Part shown: positions 17,805-27,126 of the stretch, piece after piece
Position numbering within the stretch: position 1 is the stretch's first letter
How the letters are laid out: each line of letters starts with the position of its first letter
Origin: Chryseobacterium sp. PMSZPI
GTDB taxonomy: Bacteria; Bacteroidota; Bacteroidia; Flavobacteriales; Weeksellaceae
NCBI RefSeq assembly: GCF_002835665.1
Contig: NZ_PIZV01000002.1
Coordinates: 1 to 64,000, forward strand
Direction: 5' to 3'
DNA: 64,000 bases
Position numbers and translations under genes: made by a program
The notes under the pieces: generated by a model
Told to the model about the DNA's origin: nothing
The model's input: only the letters and a program-made list of their open reading frames with translations
Databases searched by the model: none

Positions 17805-18152
17805 TTAATTTTTAAGTGGATGTTGTAAATAAATAATAAGGAGATTCAGAAAAAAGAAAGGAAGTTCTATCATAACACCTTTTAGATCTTTATCAATAAG
17901 ATGAAAACAGATAATGAGTAATATACCGGCTGCCATTATAAAATTACCCCAGACAAATGTTTTTGGAAATAATATCATGATAGAGGCAAGAATCGTTACA
18001 AGACCATTAATCATGAGACCTGTTTTATCAAAGCCCCATTTTCCAAACATCTCTGTCATCGCAGGCTTTCCTGAAAACATGGCAATTCCTTGTTTAAATC
18101 CCATAAAAACGGCTGTTAGAATAAGAATAGAATTTATAATTTTTAGTACCAT
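17805..18152 (-). CDS. DoxX-like small membrane protein
   Basis: A 115-residue protein with four hydrophobic segments (about residues 4-22, 45-62, 66-84 and 92-110) and the DoxX-like block FKQGIAMFSGKPAMTEMFGKWGF between the first two. Such proteins are inner-membrane and of uncertain function, sometimes tied to redox or stress responses. It is the first gene of a two-gene operon with the secreted SnoaL-like gene. Confidence 0.65.
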   Translation of the reverse strand: MVLKIINSILILTAVFMGFKQGIAMFSGKPAMTEMFGKWGFDKTGLMINGLVTILASIMILFPKTFVWGNFIMAAGILLIICFHLIDKDLKGVMIELPFFFLNLLIIYLQHPLKN

Positions 18153-18994
18153 TTGTATATTTTTATGTTGTTATTATTAAAAACAAATATGCATTAAATG
18201 AATGAGTTGTAAATGGTGAGTTTTTCGGAAATTATTTTTTATCCGAATATTCTTAGTCATTTATTTAAGAATATCTACTTGTTTGAAATTTTTCAATAAC
18301 ATTTGAGTTCCAATTAGGTTTGATTTAAAGTGTTACTAGCTTACTCATTCATATAAGGCAAAAGTAAGGTGTAGTAGGAAAGTGTTTAATCTGATACATC
18401 GTTTCAGTAGATGAAGGTCACCCCGGCTGAGAATAAGAATCTTGAAAAGAAAATATGTGCTTTGAAAGCTGTGTTGTTTTTATTGTGAAAATTGACAAAT
18501 TTATTAAAAATCATTGTTTTTATTTAATATAAGTGATATTTAATACATTATTAATAATAGTTTTTTTTAACTAATAATTAGTTTTTTATTAAAAATTAAT
18601 TATTAGTAATATGGTAAGATCTTAATAATTATGTATGACATTATAAATTATAATATAAATCTGTCATTGGTGATTTTTTTAATAATTTAAAATATTAATT
18701 AATAGTTAATTATGATTATTTATGCTTAATTTTTATTCACGAATTGAAGATTTATTTTTATTTATAATACTTTTTTATATATATTTGATTCACCAAATTT
18801 TTAACAATTTTATTTTATCTAAATGGTTCTAGAAACTGCAATTATTAAGAACGATATTCTTTTTTCTCTCCTTTTTATTGGAGAAATCATTTTTAAACAG
18901 ATTTTTGGCAATGTTAATAATGATGCCTCTTTCATTTTTTACTATAAATTTTACACACCATAAATAATTATCAACTTATAAATTATTTTACATT
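18153..18994. other. 842-bp AT-rich intergenic region
   Basis: Extremely AT-rich (long stretches of only A and T around 18480-18800) with several short inverted repeats of the TTAATTATTAG type near 18555-18610 and a small hairpin (TCTCC TTTTTATT GGAGA) at 18867-18884. No open frame worth reporting. It is upstream of the surface protein gene and may hold its regulatory region. Confidence 0.45.
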
Positions 18995-20236
18995 ATGATT
19001 AAAAAAAGTTTATTACTACCTCTTGTATTAGTTACTTCTTTATCAACGCATGCACAGGTAGGTATTCAAACACAAAACCCTCAAGGAGTTTTCAATGTAG
19101 ACGGATTAAAAGATAATCCGGCAACCGGAACTCCTACGCCAGCTCAACAGCTTAATGATTTTGTCATCACTTCTAATGGAAGTGTCGGGATTGGAACCAC
19201 ATCTCCCGATAATAGTGCAAAATTTGAAGTTAAAGCTCAAGATAAAGGAGCTTTGCTGCCTAGAATACCCCTAACCAGCTCAACGGATCAAACCACAATT
19301 CCTTCACCTGCAGTAGGACTTTTGGTATATAACACAGGAACAGGCGGACTTGGATATAAGGGCTATGTTTTCTGGAATGGGACGGAATGGAGAACTTTCA
19401 ACAATTCATCAAGTGATGATGGAACTGTAGGATCAATTATTTGCGGTAGTGCAAATTTATCTCCGTCTTCTTATACTGCAGGTACTTTTTATAATGGTAC
19501 AATGACCGTTCCTTATACCGGAGGTAACGGAGGAGCGTATCCTTCCCAGGTGATAGGCCCTGTAAATGGACTTACGGCAACATTAACCCCCGGGAATTTC
19601 AATATAGGTTCAGGCACTTTGGTGTATAGAATATCCGGTACACCTACTGTTACAAGCCCAGTAACAACTACTTTTCCATTGAATATTGGTGGGCAAACCT
19701 GTAATGCAACTGTAGGCCAGGGGACACAGCTAGATGTGGGAGGTGTAACAGGAACAACCTATTTTGCCGATGCTACTACAATGAACGTAGCAGGAAAGTA
19801 TATGTCGGCTAATGTTAAATACGGAGCTTCAATGCCTGTTTTTGAAGGACTGATGTTTGATGTAGTTTCGGTAAATGCAACCTATTATAAACCTATTTTA
19901 AAAAATATAACAGGAAGTCCGATTGTAGTTCATATCAACACTGCTGCACACTCCGTGAATGAAGGAAGACAGCTGATTGGTTTAACAATACCTCCAAATG
20001 TAGAACAGGGAATTGATAGTAATGATATTGTTTTTTGGCAAGGTCCACCAGTAGGAACTGTACCAACAGCACCTGTAGGAGGAACCAATTATAATGCCGA
20101 AGTTTCAGAACTTTTCCTTGCAGTAAGAGTGGCAACAGGAGCTCCGGATACTTACAAATTCTATAGATTCCTATATCAGATTGTCCAGTTTAATGGTGAA
20201 AAGGTAATGTTTACTACACTTCAAAGAGTTATGTAA
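18995..20236 (+). CDS. large secreted surface protein, flavobacterial type
   Basis: A 413-residue secreted protein. A signal peptide ends at about residue 21 (THAQ/VGIQTQNP). The N-terminal 130 residues contain the block VGIGTTSPDNSAKFEVKAQD-like sequence, ALLPRIPLTSSTDQTTI and KGYVFWNGTEWRTF, which is common to many flavobacterial exported proteins with otherwise variable bodies. The middle is Gly/Thr/Pro/Ser rich (IgG-like or repeat region), and the last 150 residues form a separate domain ending in FTTLQRVM. No C-terminal sorting domain is obvious. Function is unknown; adhesion or surface structure is a guess. A decayed copy of the N-terminal part lies downstream. Confidence 0.7.
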   Translation: MIKKSLLLPLVLVTSLSTHAQVGIQTQNPQGVFNVDGLKDNPATGTPTPAQQLNDFVITSNGSVGIGTTSPDNSAKFEVKAQDKGALLPRIPLTSSTDQTTIPSPAVGLLVYNTGTGGLGYKGYVFWNGTEWRTFNNSSSDDGTVGSIICGSANLSPSSYTAGTFYNGTMTVPYTGGNGGAYPSQVIGPVNGLTATLTPGNFNIGSGTLVYRISGTPTVTSPVTTTFPLNIGGQTCNATVGQGTQLDVGGVTGTTYFADATTMNVAGKYMSANVKYGASMPVFEGLMFDVVSVNATYYKPILKNITGSPIVVHINTAAHSVNEGRQLIGLTIPPNVEQGIDSNDIVFWQGPPVGTVPTAPVGGTNYNAEVSELFLAVRVATGAPDTYKFYRFLYQIVQFNGEKVMFTTLQRVM

Positions 20237-20408
20237 GTTTGCATATTTAGCTGTGAAATAAATATGTTCCCAAATCCTTATTAACAGCTAATAATTAACT
20301 TAAAAAGAAGCGTACATTCTAAAAACAAAGCAGTTCAATATTGATGGATTTTATTGTCCAATGTTTGATATTGAGTTTGCTTGATCTAACAAATGAATAG
20401 TTTTTATT

Positions 20409-20570
20409 ACAATCAAAAAAAATTTATTAACGATCTACTTATTCATTATATTCTAAGTAGGTATTCAAACATAACACCCAAAGAGTCTTTAATGTAGGCA
20501 GGTGTAATTTGGCAATCAAAATGCCTATTTTTCCTTCTGCAGTGAGACTTTTGTATGCAAAACTTTAGTA
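20409..20570 (+). pseudogene. decayed paralogue of the upstream surface protein gene
   Basis: The sequence matches the start of the preceding gene at low identity: an AATCAAAAAAAATTTATTA start region, then GTAGGTATTCAAACA followed by CACCCAAAGAGTCTTTAATGTAG-like sequence (compare codons for VGIQTQNPQGVFNV at 19059-19100) and CCTTCTGCAGTGAGACTTTTG (compare PSPAVGLLV). Internal deletions and stop codons show it is a relic. Confidence 0.65.
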
Positions 20571-20634
20571 TTGATAAAATCCTGCATGATCAGGTAATTA
20601 ACAATATCATTTTTTTAAAATTAGTGAAGAGAGA

Positions 20635-20673
20635 TTACAGTATATGGGATAGAAATATCCCGTATCTGTAATT
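20635..20673 (+). terminator. hairpin downstream of the surface protein relic
   Basis: A 16-17-bp stem with two imperfections (20635-20651 with 20658-20673), loop of six, followed by TTCGTTTT. It probably ends transcripts from the surface protein region. Confidence 0.55.
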
Positions 20674-20749
20674 TCGTTTTATAAGGTTTTTATTCTTATT
20701 CATGGAGTATAGAAATAAAACTTACGTTCTAAGCTAGATTAATTGATAA

Positions 20750-20792
20750 AAAAGAAGCCACTACAAATTTTGCAGTGGTTACTTCTTTTAAT
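20750..20792 (-). terminator. terminator of the gene at 20812-21222
   Basis: An imperfect hairpin (AAAAGAAGCCACTAC with its near complement at 20773-20790) directly downstream of the minus-strand gene, with a T run on the minus strand. Confidence 0.6.
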
Positions 20793-20811
20793 AACTAAGA
20801 ACTATTTAATA

Positions 20812-21222
20812 TTATTCTGCCTTTAAGTAGCCATAATTGTAGGTTGGCTCTTTTCCGAATAAACACGAGAAAATATTTTGGAATTCGTGAATATATCTAC
20901 ATTTTATAGTATTTCCATAGATTTTAAGGCCCTCCAGAATTTTTCGGGAACTAAGGTCAAAATCATACTTTATAAATGCTTCCGGTCTTTCATACCGTAT
21001 TCTCTGATCAGAGCTGTAAGTTCTCGAAAATCCAAATTTTTCAAGCCACTCTTCCGTTATCTTGATTGGTTTAATAGAATCTGTCGGCACTGAAATACGG
21101 TGAATATCATTTTCAATTTTAACAAAATACGCCTGTTCGACACTCTGAAAAATTTCAGTGATCATATAAATCTGATTTTTGTACTCGACTAAATTTTTGA
21201 TTTTAAGATCTGCTACGTTCAT
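20812..21222 (-). CDS. hypothetical protein of phage/island type
   Basis: A 136-residue soluble protein. The pattern NVADLKIKNLVEYKNQIYMI at the N-terminus, PIKITEEWLEKFGF in the middle and KCRYIHEFQNIFSCLFGKEPT near the C-terminus resembles a family of short proteins of unknown function found across Bacteroidota genomes and often in phages or islands. The frame could start 57 bases earlier, but only at a non-ATG codon; ATG at 21222 is preferred. No phage genes are nearby, so it may be a stray remnant of a mobile element. Confidence 0.6.
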   Translation of the reverse strand: MNVADLKIKNLVEYKNQIYMITEIFQSVEQAYFVKIENDIHRISVPTDSIKPIKITEEWLEKFGFSRTYSSDQRIRYERPEAFIKYDFDLSSRKILEGLKIYGNTIKCRYIHEFQNIFSCLFGKEPTYNYGYLKAE

Positions 21223-21417
21223 AATATTTTGATTTTTTAGTGATTGTTTGGATGATATTGGTATATCATATAACTGCAAATATTATGCCTTGCATCCTAT
21301 TGTAAATGAGTGTTTTAATCAATATTGTGTTAATTTTTTTAATTAAAAATTAATAATTCGTTAAAGAATAGAGTGTTATCGGAATATACAGATTGTTTTC
21401 GTGGTATGTATGTGGTA

Positions 21418-22620
21418 CTAATGTATTTTTTGAGCGCTTTGGGATTTACTTCCGGTTGCCAATAAAAGAGCGAATATGATGGAAATCATAAGGATGGAAA
21501 TAAAAGTATTCCATGAAGAAGCATGCAGCAAATATCCGGTACCACTTCCTAGGATACTGGAACCAAAATAATAAAATAGCCAGTAAATAGAAGTAGCGGA
21601 GGATTTTCCCCGTTTCGCATACAATGCAGTCATTTGGCTTGCTATGGTATGGGCTGCAAAAAATGTCAGGGTAAAAATACCGAGTCCAACAATAAGAATA
21701 TAGATGTTTTCTGAAAGCAACATGCAAGCTCCGACAAGCATGAATAGGATGGAAGCTTTCAAAATACTATTGTGTGGTAATCTTTTGGAAAGTTTACCAA
21801 CAATCATTGTCCCAAAAACGCCAAAAATGTACATTAAAAATATAAATGCAATGATAAAATGACTTAAAGAAAAAGGTTTTGCCTCCAACCTGAAAGTAAG
21901 ATAATTATATACACTCACAAAAGATCCCATCAATAAAGCTGCAATAACATATAAACGAAGCATATAAAGATTTGTTAAAAAGAACTTCATTTGTTTTATC
22001 TTTTGATGGTAATCTGTTTTCTGTGGGTTAAAAAATCTGGACTCCGGAAAGAGTTTCCAGAATATTATTCCCAGAACTAAACTTTCTATTCCAATGATAA
22101 GAACGGCATTACGCCATCCGAACTCTCCGGCTAAAAGCGTTGCCAGAATCCTTCCGCTCATTCCACCGATGGTATTCCCGCTAAGGTACATACTGATGGC
22201 CGTAGCTACTGCCGTAAGACTTACTTCTTCTGTAAGATAGGCAAGAGCAACAGCAGATACTCCTGAAACAACGAACCCTTTAAAAACTCCAATAGCAATC
22301 AAAAGGCTAAGGCTGGGAATCCAGGTGGAAATAATAGTGAGCAAAGCCGATGAAATCAAAGAAAAGACCATTAAACTCTTTCTGGAATAACTATCCGCTT
22401 TAAAAGCAAAAAATAATAGTCCTAATGCCATACCGATTGTAGAAGAGGAGACCAGCAATGATGTATCTCCAACACTCACATTAAAATTCTCAGCAGCCAT
22501 TGGCAGTATCGGCTGGAAAAGATAAAGCTGGGCAAATACAGAAAGTCCTGAAAAGAAAATACAAAGTTTAATATATCGGAAACGTAGGCTTCCCTGATCT
22601 GCTTTTTCAGATGAATTCAT
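21418..22620 (-). CDS. MFS transporter
   Basis: About 400 residues with twelve hydrophobic segments typical of the major facilitator superfamily. The segment FAFKADSYSRKSLMVFSL after TM2 is the loop 2-3 motif A and GMALGLLFF lies just before it; a second similar loop follows TM8 (MIVGKLSKRLPHNSI). It resembles YnfM/AraJ-like drug or arabinose exporters, but the substrate cannot be told. The ATG at 22620 is preferred to an upstream TTG. It stands alone, divergent from nothing and followed by the orphan hypothetical gene. Confidence 0.85.
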   Translation of the reverse strand: MNSSEKADQGSLRFRYIKLCIFFSGLSVFAQLYLFQPILPMAAENFNVSVGDTSLLVSSSTIGMALGLLFFAFKADSYSRKSLMVFSLISSALLTIISTWIPSLSLLIAIGVFKGFVVSGVSAVALAYLTEEVSLTAVATAISMYLSGNTIGGMSGRILATLLAGEFGWRNAVLIIGIESLVLGIIFWKLFPESRFFNPQKTDYHQKIKQMKFFLTNLYMLRLYVIAALLMGSFVSVYNYLTFRLEAKPFSLSHFIIAFIFLMYIFGVFGTMIVGKLSKRLPHNSILKASILFMLVGACMLLSENIYILIVGLGIFTLTFFAAHTIASQMTALYAKRGKSSATSIYWLFYYFGSSILGSGTGYLLHASSWNTFISILMISIIFALLLATGSKSQSAQKIH

Positions 22621-22799
22621 GATTTTTTGCAATTAAAATGCGATGGTTTCTACAGGAATTATAGTGCTGTAAATTTCATGATTATTTTTTTACTAGAAAA
22701 ATTATTATTTCAATCATGATGATAGTCCCTAATAATCATTACCGGAAACTGGAAGAAACAAGGCTAATATTGTATAATTTTTCTTCCGGTTCCATTATT

Positions 22800-23411
22800 T
22801 TAATGCATCATCTCATAAACTTTAATTAACTCAGCAATATTATTGACATCAAGTTTTTGAAAAATCCTTTTTTTATAAGTACTTACAGTAGACATCTGTA
22901 TGCTTAGCTGATTGGCGATTTCCAAATTTCCATTACCATCAGCCAGAAGTTTAAAAATCTCATATTCCCGGGAAGAGAGTTTCTCTGCAGGATTGTCTCT
23001 TTTATTTTGAATAATAAGTCCAATAAGTTCAGCAGGATAAAAATAACCTTTTTCTATGACGGTTTTTACAGCAATCTTGATTTCCTCTTCACTACTTTGC
23101 TTGTTCAGATATCCCTCAGCTCCCTCTCTGATGTACTGTATAGCTACATCTTTATCATATCCTGAAAAGACAAGAATTTTAATGTTCTTTTGAATAGCTT
23201 TAAGCTCCGAAATCATTTTTTTATATTGAGTGCCGGGCATATCAATGTCTAAAACAAGCAGGCTGTACTGTTGAACTTCCAGCATTTTTTTAACCTGTTC
23301 ATAATTTTCTGCAAAATCTATGGTAAGCTCAGGATAAGCCGTTTCTAAAACCAAAGCAGTTCCTGCTCTTACTACGTAATGGTCATCAGCAATTAATATT
23401 CTATCATTCAT
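22800..23411 (-). CDS. NarL/LuxR family response regulator
   Basis: A 203-residue response regulator: receiver domain (residues 1-120) with D9/D10, phospho-acceptor D55 in VLDIDMPG, S86 region VFSGYD and K106-like NKQSSEEE; LuxR-type HTH at 140-200 (LSSREYEIFKLLADG, STVSTYKKRIFQKL). It starts 5 bases after the stop codon of the large sensor kinase gene, so the two form a cognate pair. Confidence 0.92.
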   Translation of the reverse strand: MNDRILIADDHYVVRAGTALVLETAYPELTIDFAENYEQVKKMLEVQQYSLLVLDIDMPGTQYKKMISELKAIQKNIKILVFSGYDKDVAIQYIREGAEGYLNKQSSEEEIKIAVKTVIEKGYFYPAELIGLIIQNKRDNPAEKLSSREYEIFKLLADGNGNLEIANQLSIQMSTVSTYKKRIFQKLDVNNIAELIKVYEMMH

Positions 23412-23416
23412 ATAAA

Positions 23417-26410
23417 TTAAATTTTACTAAGTGTTATTTCAACAATGGTACCTGTGGGATGATTATGTTTAAAATTGATTTCTGCTTCAATTTTTTTGAT
23501 CAGATGAATCACCATGTGTAGTCCGAGTCCTTTTCCTTTAAAACTTGGAGTTTCCATATTAGGGTTTTTGAATATGTTCATATACATAGCGATTTGTTCT
23601 GTAGACATTCCGGTGCCTGTGTCTTGTATCGTTATAATAGTTTTTTGTCTGTTTTCAGTAAGGCTGAGATTAATTTCTCCATCAAATGTATTTTTCACAG
23701 CATTATCAAGAATGTTATGAATAATGGCAGATAAAATACTTTCATTTACTTTTGTGTAAATTGTATGTTCCGGAGTATTGATGATGATGGTTCCTTTTTC
23801 TTTTGCAATTTCACAGAAGAGTTTTCTCTTTATTTCCAGTATTTTACTAATAGCATATTCCTGTTTTTCAAAAATATTTTCTGCTTTATAAAGTTCAGTG
23901 TATTCCTTTAAATTCAAGGTAAATTGATAGAGTTGCTCCGAAGATTTATAGATACTGTCAAAATATTTTTTCTGAAGCTCCAAATCGTCCGATTCATGAA
24001 GTTTCTGTGAAAGCATTGAAATGAATCGGATAGGAGTTGTGATATCATGACTAATGGTTTCCACCAGTTTTTTCTGATATTCAGTTTCTTTTTGTAAATT
24101 ATTTTTAACCATTTCAAGGTTAAAGGCAGTCTCTTTAAGCTCAGAATTCTTATTATGAACAATCTGTTTTAAAGCTTTATTTTTAATCCTTAAGAAGTTG
24201 GTGGTTAATTGAATAATGACAATAATGACCATTAAGATAAAAATCGAAAAAGCTACTCTGAATAACAATGTCTGATAAAAAAGAGGCTGAATTCTGAATT
24301 TGACTTCTTTTTCCTCATATTCTCCATTGGGAGAAACCAGCACTCTTACTTTGAGCGTGTAGTCTCCCGGACTAAGGTTATTGATGGTATACTTTAATTC
24401 CTTTCCTGTTGGGATAGGTTCCCAATCAGAGCTTTCCCTACCTGATATTTTTGCTTCAGGATATAAGTTGTCAAGATTAGAAAAATAAGGGATGTCAATT
24501 AAAATATCGGCCGTTTTATAATCATTTTTCAGATCCAGAAAATGATTAAAATAAACTGTTTCAGACTTACCGATTTTAGCACGTTCAATAAAAATTTTCT
24601 TTCTGTCAGGATAATAAGTTTTTATTTTTTCAGGATCAAAAAAAACAAATCCGTTCATCGAAGGAAACACAAATGTTCCGGTTTCTAATTCGTAGGCATT
24701 GGGTTGTGAACTTCCATTGAATTCATTCGTAAGAAAGCCATCCTTTTTGGTATAACGATAATAAAAAACCGATGTGTTTTTATTATGTGCATATTCTAAT
24801 AATTGTTTTTTAGGTACTTTAAATAGGCCATTGTTGGAAGATATCCAATAAAAGCCATACTGGTCTTCAAGAATATAATGTGCGGATAGCAAATGTCCGT
24901 TTTTATCATTAGGCATTTTGACTAGCTTCCTGTTTTTTAAAAGATAATAACCATTCTTATCAGTCATGATCCAGATCAGATGATCCTTGGTTCTTATAAT
25001 ACTTTTAACATGGATATTCTTATAAATAGGAGTAATAGTATTTTTTCCCAGAATGATAGAGTATAAGCCGTCACTATTGCCCACTAAAATCTCATTTTCA
25101 CTGTACTGAAAAAAAGTATTTACAAAACTTTTAAAATTAAAAACATAATCAGGATTTGTGAATTGTTCTTTTTTAAATAGATACAATTGATTGTTGGAGA
25201 AGTTAGTCAGTGAGAATCCATAAAGGTTTCCGCTTTTCAGAAAAGCTTCGAACCCTTGTTTGATAAAGGTCGAATCTTTCTTTTTATATCCAGAATCCTT
25301 ATGGAACCTAATAATGCTGTTTCTTTTTCTTATCAGAATGTTCCCGGCCTTATCATACATCATCAGATAATTATCATTGTTTCCAAAAGGATATTTATGA
25401 ACAATACCGTTCTGTGCGAATTCGGTTCCGTCTTCTGTGATGATGGTGTTTTTACTGAAGGGTAGAGAAGCATAGCATACATTATTAGAAAATTCAGCTT
25501 CTTTTTTAGCAACATAAAAATTCGAAAGACTGAGAATATTAAAGCCGTTATTTAAAGTTCCTAAATAAAGCTTATCGAAATCCTTATCATAAAACATAGA
25601 ACAATAAGAATGGCTGCCAATTTCATTATACCTCACAAGAAATTTTAATGAAGGCTCTGCTCCTTGATTTTCAACAATATAAATGCTATTATGATTGATG
25701 ATAAAAGTCTGATTCGTAATTTGCTGCCAGTAAATTCTGGTATCAGGATGGTTAAAAAGACTTGGCTTTTTTGATACAGACATATCTCCCTGATTAATAG
25801 AATAGGTTTTTCTTGACTTCAGATCATTGATGTAAAGGGTCTCATTCAGCATAAAAATATTGCTCAGATCTTCATTGGAAAAAGGGATGACTATTTTTGC
25901 TTCTTTCCCGTTCTTATCCCTATAGACAATTAAATTCTTTTCTTTAAAGCTATAAGAGGAGTTTTTAAGCTGTATAAAATAATGGATATCATTGTAAAAG
26001 TTGGATGATATAATATTGTTGGCAACCCTGTGCATAAATTGATCTCCATTAGTGAAGGTTATTTTGTCTTTTTTATAGAAGCGGGTAAGAGTCGGAATTC
26101 TGTTTTTAATAATAATTTTATTTTCCTCAAAATTATTGAGAACAGTGATGCTGTCCATAAGGGGTTCTCCAATAAACTCACCAAAATGAAGATTATTAAC
26201 TTTGAAATTATTAAAAGTTATAAATGAGATCCCGTCAAACCGTACCAGTCCGTTTTCTGTAGATATCCAGATAAAGCCATACTTATCCTTAACAATGGCC
26301 TTGGCGCTGCTTTGCGGAAGTCCGTTGTCCAAATTATACCATGTAGAAGTATAACGTTGTCCGTGAATATTTATATATAAGAAAGCAAAAAACAATGCCC
26401 AGGGCCTCAT
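23417..26410 (-). CDS. two-component sensor kinase with beta-propeller and Y_Y_Y domain
   Basis: A 997-residue membrane kinase. Signal peptide at residues 1-17, then YTSTWYNLDNGLPQSSAKAIVKDKYGFIWISTENGLVRFDG, the characteristic first blade of the periplasmic two-component propeller. Blades continue to about residue 590, a Y_Y_Y domain lies at about 600-695, and one transmembrane segment at about 703-725. A coiled coil precedes the HisKA domain with H788 in TISHDITTPIRF, then the ATPase domain with N-box NILDNAVKNT, DTGTGMS and GKGLGLHMVIHLI. It is not a hybrid: no receiver domain is fused, and the LuxR-type regulator next door fills that role. The signal is unknown; in Bacteroides such sensors often detect glycans, but here no polysaccharide genes are adjacent. 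Confidence 0.9.
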   Translation of the reverse strand: MRPWALFFAFLYINIHGQRYTSTWYNLDNGLPQSSAKAIVKDKYGFIWISTENGLVRFDGISFITFNNFKVNNLHFGEFIGEPLMDSITVLNNFEENKIIIKNRIPTLTRFYKKDKITFTNGDQFMHRVANNIISSNFYNDIHYFIQLKNSSYSFKEKNLIVYRDKNGKEAKIVIPFSNEDLSNIFMLNETLYINDLKSRKTYSINQGDMSVSKKPSLFNHPDTRIYWQQITNQTFIINHNSIYIVENQGAEPSLKFLVRYNEIGSHSYCSMFYDKDFDKLYLGTLNNGFNILSLSNFYVAKKEAEFSNNVCYASLPFSKNTIITEDGTEFAQNGIVHKYPFGNNDNYLMMYDKAGNILIRKRNSIIRFHKDSGYKKKDSTFIKQGFEAFLKSGNLYGFSLTNFSNNQLYLFKKEQFTNPDYVFNFKSFVNTFFQYSENEILVGNSDGLYSIILGKNTITPIYKNIHVKSIIRTKDHLIWIMTDKNGYYLLKNRKLVKMPNDKNGHLLSAHYILEDQYGFYWISSNNGLFKVPKKQLLEYAHNKNTSVFYYRYTKKDGFLTNEFNGSSQPNAYELETGTFVFPSMNGFVFFDPEKIKTYYPDRKKIFIERAKIGKSETVYFNHFLDLKNDYKTADILIDIPYFSNLDNLYPEAKISGRESSDWEPIPTGKELKYTINNLSPGDYTLKVRVLVSPNGEYEEKEVKFRIQPLFYQTLLFRVAFSIFILMVIIVIIQLTTNFLRIKNKALKQIVHNKNSELKETAFNLEMVKNNLQKETEYQKKLVETISHDITTPIRFISMLSQKLHESDDLELQKKYFDSIYKSSEQLYQFTLNLKEYTELYKAENIFEKQEYAISKILEIKRKLFCEIAKEKGTIIINTPEHTIYTKVNESILSAIIHNILDNAVKNTFDGEINLSLTENRQKTIITIQDTGTGMSTEQIAMYMNIFKNPNMETPSFKGKGLGLHMVIHLIKKIEAEINFKHNHPTGTIVEITLSKI

Positions 26411-26916
26411 ATGTGCAAAACTGATCTAAGCCTTTTGCGTATTAAAGCAAAAAACGGTTAATAATAGTTTCTGTACAAGTCAAAGTTTTTTTAAGAGTCG
26501 GGAACGTTTGAAAATAAATTTTTATCATTAAGTTTTCTTGGCCTTTGTGTTTAGTTTTAAATAAATTGATTTTGAGGGTGTAAAAATAGTGAAATTATAC
26601 ACATAAACCAGTATCTTTTATTTTGTCTTCATATGAGTTTTATCCGTATTTATAGGGCGTATAGCGCATATAACCTTCGTTTTTGTAGAACTAATTCTAC
26701 AAAATGTGAAAATTAATTCTATAAAAACACTTCTGAATACCTGTGGATCCGCCTGTCATTTTAGGTAAGAATTATAAATTTTTATAGAAAAAGAGCATTA
26801 AAAATATTAAAATATCAGGTTTTTTTGAAAGATAAATTGGTCATTTTTAATGAATTGAGGGGCCTGTTTTCAATATTATGGCCTCAATTTTGATGCTTAA
26901 ACGCAAACACAACATT
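26411..26916. other. 506-bp intergenic region with a perfect palindrome
   Basis: AT-rich. The notable element is a perfect 10-bp palindrome TTTTGTAGAA / TTCTACAAAA at 26681-26704 with a four-base spacer. It could be a regulator site or hairpin. Nothing else supportable. Confidence 0.4.
26681..26704. promoter_or_regulatory. perfect 10-bp palindrome
   Basis: Left arm 26681-26690, spacer CTAA, right arm 26695-26704. It has no T run long enough to be a classical terminator in either direction and lies midway between two genes, so an operator is plausible. Confidence 0.35.
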
Positions 26917-27126
26917 ATGAAAAAGGAGAACTTTAACCATTTGATGGGGAAGACCCGTCATGAAATTAAAAATGAACTAGGCGATGGTTTTAATTTTTTT
27001 ATAGGTGATACCTGGACCTACGAATTAGGTAGAACCTGGATCGGAAGGAAAATCATATTGTCTATTGTATTTAAAGAAGGTAAAGTGGCTATAATAGATC
27101 TATACAAAACTTTTAGCAGAAACTAG
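26917..27126 (+). CDS. small hypothetical protein conserved in flavobacteria
   Basis: A 69-residue cytoplasmic protein starting MKKENFNHLMGKTRHEIKNE and containing the block TWTYELGRTWIGRKIILSIVF. The pattern (a short helix, then a compact beta sheet) is seen in many small flavobacterial proteins of unknown function. The frame is open back to an ATG at 26878, but the ATG at 26917 gives the usual start of such proteins. Confidence 0.6.
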   Translation: MKKENFNHLMGKTRHEIKNELGDGFNFFIGDTWTYELGRTWIGRKIILSIVFKEGKVAIIDLYKTFSRN

